From: Bacteroidota bacterium
Lineage (GTDB): Bacteria > Bacteroidota > Ignavibacteria > SZUA-365
NCBI GenBank assembly: GCA_018224415.1
Contig: JAGTUZ010000016.1
Coordinates: 1 to 11,212 of the forward strand
Reading direction: 5' to 3'
DNA: 11,212 nucleotides
Each line of letters opens with the position of its first letter. Within the stretch, counting starts at the first letter, position 1. The translations under genes and the position numbers were made by a program. The notes beneath the pieces were generated by a model. It did no database searches. It saw only the letters and a list, made by a program, of their open reading frames with translations, and was not told the DNA's origin. Positions 7,577 through 11,212 of the stretch are shown here, piece after piece.

Positions 7577-7909
7577 ATGGCTATTTTCATCACCGACGAG
7601 TGCATCAACTGTGGTGCATGCGAGCCGGAATGCCCGAACACTGCGATTTACGAAGGTGGCGCCGATTGGGAGCTCGCGGGCAAAACCTACGGCGAGGGTG
7701 ACGAGGCACCATCCGGCGCGGCGGGATTCTGGTCCGCGGACTTTTTCTATATCGTCCCGGACAAGTGCACTGAATGCGAGACATTCCACGATGAGCCGCA
7801 GTGCGCCGCTGTCTGTCCGGTCGACTGCTGCCTGCCCGATCCGAAGCATGTCGAAACCAAGGAGGAATTACAGGCCAAGGTCAAGTATCTCGACGAAATC
7901 GGACGCTAA
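7577..7909 (+). CDS. Dicluster 2[4Fe-4S] ferredoxin
   Basis: A 110-aa cytoplasmic electron carrier with two [4Fe-4S] clusters. The first motif is C9-x2-C12-x2-C15-x3-C19-P. The second is C64-x2-C67-x8-C76-x3-C80-P with a further C84; the eight-residue spacing in the second motif is typical of Chlorobium/Allochromatium-type ferredoxins. About 43 residues separate the two motifs, far more than in the roughly 61-aa Chlorobium proteins, and an acidic/basic C-terminal helix follows. This matches the longer ferredoxins I know from Bacteroidota. AAGGAG at 7563-7568, 8 nt before the ATG, is the strongest ribosome binding site in the operon, which suggests high expression. A plausible partner is QueG, encoded downstream. 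Confidence 0.93.
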   Translation: MAIFITDECINCGACEPECPNTAIYEGGADWELAGKTYGEGDEAPSGAAGFWSADFFYIVPDKCTECETFHDEPQCAAVCPVDCCLPDPKHVETKEELQAKVKYLDEIGR

Positions 7910-7912
7910 CCG

Positions 7913-8776
7913 ATGCAGCTTGGCAAGTGGAATATCGACCTCGTCCAGACCGGGCAGTTCAAACTCGACGGCGGTGCCATGTTCGGCGTCGTCCCGAAAA
8001 ACCTCTGGCAGAAGCCCTGTCCCGCAGACTCGCAGAATCGCATCGAAATGACCATGCGCACGATGGTCCTTCGTGGCGAGGACCGCGTCATCCTTGTCGA
8101 TACGGGCATGGGGCACAAGGACAACCAGAAATTCCACGACATCTTCGCGGTGGATTTCGGCGTCTTTTCCATTCCCTCTGCGCTCGCCGGACTTGGGATC
8201 GCGGCAGAGGACGTAACGGACATCATCCTCACCCATCTGCATTTCGACCACGCCGGGGGTTGTGTCCTTCGCAACGGCGACGCGTTGGCGCTGACGTTTC
8301 CCAACGCCACGCATTACCTGCAGCGCCGGCAATGGAATTGGGCGCTGGATCCTTCCGAGCGCGACCGGGCGAGCTTTCTTCCGGAAAACTACCTTCCGAT
8401 CGACGAGGCCGGTAGACTGCAGCTGCTCGACGGGGAGGAGGAAATTTTCCCCGGCATCTCGTTGCATGTCGTAGACGGCCACACATTCGGCCAGCAGCTC
8501 GTGCGCATCGACGGTGACGCCCGATCACTGCTCTACGCAGCGGATCTCATCCCGATGAGCGCGCATGTCCCCGGACCCTGGATCATGGGCTACGACTTGC
8601 AGCCGCTGGTGACGCTCGCGGAGAAAAACCGCATGCTCGCCCGCGCGGCGAAGGATGGCGACATCCTTGTCTTCGAGCACGACCGGGCCGTCGAAGCCGG
8701 GACCGTCCTCTCCACCGACAAGGGATTCCGCCTCGGACGGCACGGGACACTCGAAAGTCTCGCCGAGGGGGAATAA
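7913..8776 (+). CDS. Metallo-beta-lactamase-fold hydrolase
   Basis: A 287-aa MBL-fold metallohydrolase expected to bind two zinc (or iron) ions. Ligands visible: H108-x-H110-x-D112-H113 in THLHFDHAGG, H190 in VDGHTFGQ, D211 in AADLIP and H256 in FEHD. This complete set fits lactonase- and hydrolase-type members rather than flavodiiron proteins, and no flavodoxin domain is present. DTGMGHKD at 63-70 is the usual early strand-loop. The substrate is unknown; relatives include lactonases and thiol-ester hydrolases. The ATG lies only 3 bp after the ferredoxin stop with no strong ribosome binding site, suggesting translational coupling. Placement between a ferredoxin and a Rieske protein is notable. 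Confidence 0.9.
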   Translation: MQLGKWNIDLVQTGQFKLDGGAMFGVVPKNLWQKPCPADSQNRIEMTMRTMVLRGEDRVILVDTGMGHKDNQKFHDIFAVDFGVFSIPSALAGLGIAAEDVTDIILTHLHFDHAGGCVLRNGDALALTFPNATHYLQRRQWNWALDPSERDRASFLPENYLPIDEAGRLQLLDGEEEIFPGISLHVVDGHTFGQQLVRIDGDARSLLYAADLIPMSAHVPGPWIMGYDLQPLVTLAEKNRMLARAAKDGDILVFEHDRAVEAGTVLSTDKGFRLGRHGTLESLAEGE

Positions 8777-8788
8777 CTGGAGACCCCG

Positions 8789-9121
8789 ATGTCCGAATAT
8801 ATCAAAGTGACGACGCTGTCCGCGCTGCGGGAAGGGCAGGGACGCAGTTTCACCGTCGACGGGCGCGATCTCGCGGTGTTTCTCTTGGAGGGACAGGTGT
8901 ACGCGGTTGAAAACCTGTGTCCGCATCAGCATATTCCCGTTCTTGCGGAAGGCCAGCTCGAAGGTTTCGTGCTCACATGTCCCATGCACGGGTGGCAGTT
9001 CGATCTGGTCACCGGCCGGAGCGTGAACGGCTCAAGCCGATTGACGCAATTCGAGGTACGTATCGAAGCGGAAGATGTACTGGTCGCCCTGCCGTCCGGT
9101 GAGGAAGCATCCTGGTGGTAA
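8789..9121 (+). CDS. Rieske [2Fe-2S] protein, NirD/ferredoxin-like
   Basis: A 110-aa soluble Rieske protein. The [2Fe-2S] ligands are C44-P-H46 and C64-x2-H67, in NLCPHQHIP and LTCPMHGWQFDLVTG. No signal peptide, membrane anchor or fused oxygenase domain is present, so it resembles the small Rieske ferredoxins of dioxygenase systems and the NirD subunit of nitrite reductase. Neither a dioxygenase nor NirB is encoded here, so its redox partner is unknown. GGAG at 8779-8782 precedes the ATG. Its final codons overlap the next gene by 7 bp. Confidence 0.92.
   Translation: MSEYIKVTTLSALREGQGRSFTVDGRDLAVFLLEGQVYAVENLCPHQHIPVLAEGQLEGFVLTCPMHGWQFDLVTGRSVNGSSRLTQFEVRIEAEDVLVALPSGEEASWW
9101..9105 (+). 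promoter_or_regulatory. Ribosome binding site supporting the GTG start of queG
   Basis: GAGGA at 9101-9105, inside the end of the Rieske gene, lies 9 nt before the GTG at 9115. The first ATG in frame, at 9163, would cut off the conserved N-terminal helix of QueG, so the GTG start is preferred. Confidence 0.55.
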
Positions 9122-10071
9122 GCGCGCACGACACGGTGACGGATCGCCTCCGTCGTGAGGCCATGGCGCTGGGATTTTCACATTTCGGCATCGCACCTGC
9201 CGGGGAGATGGAGGAGGAGCACCGGCTCCTCGAAGCGTGGCTCGCGGCGGGCAGACACGGGAATATGGCATGGTTGGAAAAGGATCCGTCACGGCGTTGC
9301 GATCCGACCCGTGTGCTCGAGGGAGCGCGTTCGGTCATCTCTGTGGCCATGAATTACTATTCCCCTGAAGCCCATGACGAAAACCCGGACATCGCGAAGA
9401 TTTCGCGCTACGCCTGGGGCAGCGATTACCACGATCTGATCGGCGAACGGCTCGAGCGCCTGGAACGCCGCATCGCGGAGGAATTGCCGGGCGAACGCAC
9501 ACGCCGCTATGTTGATACGGGTCCGGTCATGGACAAGGCCTGGGCCGTTCGTTCCGGTATCGGATGGCTGGGGAAAAACGGCAATGTCATCACGCGTGAT
9601 CTCGGCTCCTGGGTGTTCCTGGGCGAGATCCTCACCACCGCCGTTCTCGAGTACGACCGCCCGATAGAAGATTATTGCGGCAGCTGCACACGCTGCCTCG
9701 AGGCCTGTCCCACCGAGGCCATCGTCGAACCGTACGTTGTCGATGCGCGAAAGTGTATTTCCTATGTCACGATAGAATTGCGCGGGGAACATGAAGCACA
9801 GTGGCACAAGGCGGATTTCCAGAACTGGGTCTTCGGCTGCGACATCTGCCAGGACGTGTGTCCATGGAACTCCTTTGCCCAGCCGACAGGGGAAGTGTCG
9901 TTCGCTCCCCGTGCCTGGAATCTTACACCGCGGACGCAGGACCTTGCGGACATCGATGACGAGACATTCCGTGAGCATTTCCGGAAATCACCTGTCAAAC
10001 GCACGAAAGCGGAGGGACTCCGCCGGAATGCACGAACCCTTTTGGCACAGCGTGAATCACATAGAGACTGA
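9115..10071 (+). CDS. queG: Epoxyqueuosine reductase QueG
   Basis: QueG reduces epoxyqueuosine to queuosine at the wobble base of tRNAs for Asp, Asn, His and Tyr, using cobalamin and two [4Fe-4S] clusters. Visible: an N-terminal helix with GFSHFGIAPAG (20-30), catalytic-region YVDTGPVMDKAWA at 132-144 with D134, GIGWLGKNGN at 148-157, cluster motif C188-x2-C191-x2-C194-x3-C198-P, C214 in the CISYVTIELRG block, and C242-x2-C245-x3-C249-P. At 318 aa it lacks the C-terminal HEAT-repeat part of the roughly 380-aa E. coli and B. subtilis enzymes, but ends cleanly after KSPVKRTKAEGLRRN, so it is probably a natural short form. It overlaps the Rieske gene by 7 bp. The ferredoxin upstream is a likely electron donor (inference). 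Confidence 0.93.
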   Translation: MVSAHDTVTDRLRREAMALGFSHFGIAPAGEMEEEHRLLEAWLAAGRHGNMAWLEKDPSRRCDPTRVLEGARSVISVAMNYYSPEAHDENPDIAKISRYAWGSDYHDLIGERLERLERRIAEELPGERTRRYVDTGPVMDKAWAVRSGIGWLGKNGNVITRDLGSWVFLGEILTTAVLEYDRPIEDYCGSCTRCLEACPTEAIVEPYVVDARKCISYVTIELRGEHEAQWHKADFQNWVFGCDICQDVCPWNSFAQPTGEVSFAPRAWNLTPRTQDLADIDDETFREHFRKSPVKRTKAEGLRRNARTLLAQRESHRD

Positions 10072-10107
10072 AACGAACACCGTTATCACAGATATTCTGG
10101 AAGGAAC

Positions 10108-11052
10108 ATGGAACATCGCAAAGTCATCATCATCGGATCGGGTCCGGCAGGACTCACGGCGGCACTGTACACCGCGCGCGCAAACCTGAGTCCGCTGGTG
10201 TTCGAAGGCAACCAGCCGGGCGGACAGCTCACCATCACAACCGAAGTAGAGAATTACCCGGGTTTCCCGGAAGGGATTACCGGCCCCGCTCTCATGGATG
10301 AAATGCGCAAGCAGGCGCATCGCTTCGGCGCGGAGAGCAAGTACGAGCATGTGACGGCCGTGGATTTCTCGCAGCGTCCGTTCAAGGTCAGCGTGGGCGA
10401 CACGGTCTACACCGCCGATTCCGTCATCGTGTCCACCGGCGCCAGCGCCAAGCTGCTCGGTCTCGACAGCGAGAGGGAGTACATGGGTTACGGCGTCTCC
10501 GCCTGTGCGACCTGTGACGGCTTCTTCTTCCGCGGTCTGGAAGTAGGCGTGGTCGGCGGTGGCGACACCGCGATGGAGGAAGCGTTGTACCTGACGAAGT
10601 TCGCCAGCAAGGTCACCATCATCCATCGCCGCGAGGAGCTGCGCGCATCGAAAATCATGCAGGAGCGTGCCTTGAAGAGCGAGAAAATCGCCTTCAAATG
10701 GAACAGCCAGGTTGTCGAGATCAAAGGCGGCGAGGAAAATGGCCTCAAGAAAATGACGCATATCCTTGTAAAAGACACCGTCACCGGCGAACTCGAGGAA
10801 ATGCCTCTCGACGGCCTGTTCATGGGCATCGGACACCGTCCCAACACCGACCTCTTCCAGGGCATGCTTGACATGGACGAAAACGGCTACCTCATTCCCC
10901 GCGGCCGCAGCACCTACACCAACATCGAAGGCGTCTTCGCCTCCGGTGACGCCCAGGACCACGTCTACCGCCAGGCCATCAGCGCCGCCGGTACCGGCTG
11001 CATGGCCGCCATCGACGCCGAACGCTGGCTCGCCGCCCAGGGCATCGAATAA
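10108..11052 (+). CDS. trxB: Thioredoxin reductase TrxB
   Basis: A 314-aa FAD-containing thioredoxin reductase that passes electrons from NADPH to thioredoxin. Visible: FAD-binding GSGPAG at 10-15, GGQLTITTEVENYPG at 38-52, redox-active C133-A-T-C136, NADPH-binding GGGDTA at 150-155 and HRREELRA at 173-180, and the C-terminal FAD motif beginning ASGDAQD. The CxxC pair separates it from ferredoxin-NADP reductases and YpdA/Bdr-type bacillithiol disulfide reductases. GGAAGGA at 10099-10105 serves as the ribosome binding site. It follows queG by 36 bp and is the last gene before a terminator. Its final 60 codons show a changed codon preference (see findings). Confidence 0.95.
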   Translation: MEHRKVIIIGSGPAGLTAALYTARANLSPLVFEGNQPGGQLTITTEVENYPGFPEGITGPALMDEMRKQAHRFGAESKYEHVTAVDFSQRPFKVSVGDTVYTADSVIVSTGASAKLLGLDSEREYMGYGVSACATCDGFFFRGLEVGVVGGGDTAMEEALYLTKFASKVTIIHRREELRASKIMQERALKSEKIAFKWNSQVVEIKGGEENGLKKMTHILVKDTVTGELEEMPLDGLFMGIGHRPNTDLFQGMLDMDENGYLIPRGRSTYTNIEGVFASGDAQDHVYRQAISAAGTGCMAAIDAERWLAAQGIE

Positions 11053-11079
11053 CCCCTCCCCACAGACCTCCTATGCAAT

Positions 11080-11106
11080 GCGCCCCCGAGAAGTCGGGGG
11101 CGCTTT
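11080..11106 (+). terminator. Intrinsic terminator after trxB
   Basis: A 10-bp perfect GC-rich stem, 11080-11089 with 11094-11103, closes a GAAG loop and is followed by TTT at 11104-11106. The T-tract is short, but stem strength and location 27 bp after the trxB stop make this a likely end of the redox operon. Confidence 0.8.
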
Positions 11107-11212
11107 CCGTAGTGGCACATTAATAATTGTTCAGAAAGAGCTTGTTTGTTGTGCAGATAAGCAACATGGGGTATATTGGCACATGTATTAGGGAGTTGCA
11201 GGCCTGATACTA
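11107..11212 (+). other. AT-richer intergenic region with a weak promoter candidate
   Basis: No convincing gene is seen from the terminator to the window edge. TTGTGC (11149-11154), a 17-bp spacer and TATATT (11172-11177) form a possible promoter for a gene beyond the window, but the -35 hexamer matches at only three positions. TGGCACAT occurs twice (11113-11120, 11177-11184). Confidence 0.3.

Noticed and set aside
7913..8776. Reading the MBL protein as a flavodiiron oxygen/NO reductase because of the redox neighbours
   Set aside because: It has the standard hydrolase ligand set including HLHFDH and no flavodoxin domain.
10108..11052. Reading the flavoprotein as a bacillithiol disulfide reductase (YpdA/Bdr), given bshC nearby
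   Set aside because: It carries the CATC redox pair and the usual TrxB motifs and length; YpdA-type enzymes lack this CxxC.
1..11212. A defence system, CRISPR array, mobile element or RNA gene
   Set aside because: I saw no spaced repeat array, transposase, integrase, terminal inverted repeats, or tRNA/rRNA-like sequence on either strand by eye; a covariance-model scan could still find a small RNA.

Overview
The window reads as a chromosomal segment of a moderately high-GC bacterium from the Bacteroidota/Chlorobiota side of the tree, such as an Ignavibacteria- or Kapabacteria-like lineage. This is inferred from three things. A type IX secretion (T9SS)-style sorting module with the hallmark 'NYPNAF' sits in a large exported protein. 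BshC, the last enzyme of bacillithiol synthesis, is present. The dicluster ferredoxin is of the longer kind I associate with Bacteroidota. Three promoter candidates fit TTGACA/TATAAT with a 17-bp spacer, rather than the TTTG/TAnnTTTG type known from Bacteroidia. Species cannot be fixed from the sequence alone.

Layout. (1) 1-2163, plus strand: the last 18 codons of a probable membrane protein, then an exported 687-aa protein with a von Willebrand A domain and two OmpA-like domains. (2) 2181-2222: a perfect 19-bp hairpin between convergent genes. (3) 2267-3892, minus strand: bshC. (4) 3893-4174: a divergent control region with one near-consensus promoter facing each way and a repeat-bearing leader of about 137 nt on the plus side. 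(5) 4175-7042, plus strand: a 955-aa exported multidomain protein with an internal T9SS-tail-like domain, a PKD domain and a papain/C39-like cysteine peptidase-like core. (6) 7158-11052, plus strand: a tightly packed run of DUF309 protein, dicluster ferredoxin, metallo-beta-lactamase (MBL)-fold hydrolase, Rieske protein, epoxyqueuosine reductase (QueG) and thioredoxin reductase (TrxB), closed by a terminator at 11080-11106. (7) 11107-11212: AT-richer DNA with no clear gene and one weak promoter candidate.

How the parts fit. The downstream operon is rich in redox centres: two [4Fe-4S] in the ferredoxin, one [2Fe-2S] in the Rieske protein, two [4Fe-4S] expected in QueG, and FAD plus a dithiol in TrxB. 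bshC adds low-molecular-weight thiol metabolism nearby. Gaps are 14, 3, 12, -7 and 36 bp, so co-transcription is likely. QueG needs low-potential electrons, and the ferredoxin is a plausible donor. The roles of the MBL and Rieske proteins are not known. The two large exported proteins belong to the cell envelope and look unrelated to the redox operon. I saw no tRNA, rRNA, CRISPR array, insertion sequence or phage gene. The least explained element is the 955-aa exported protein.
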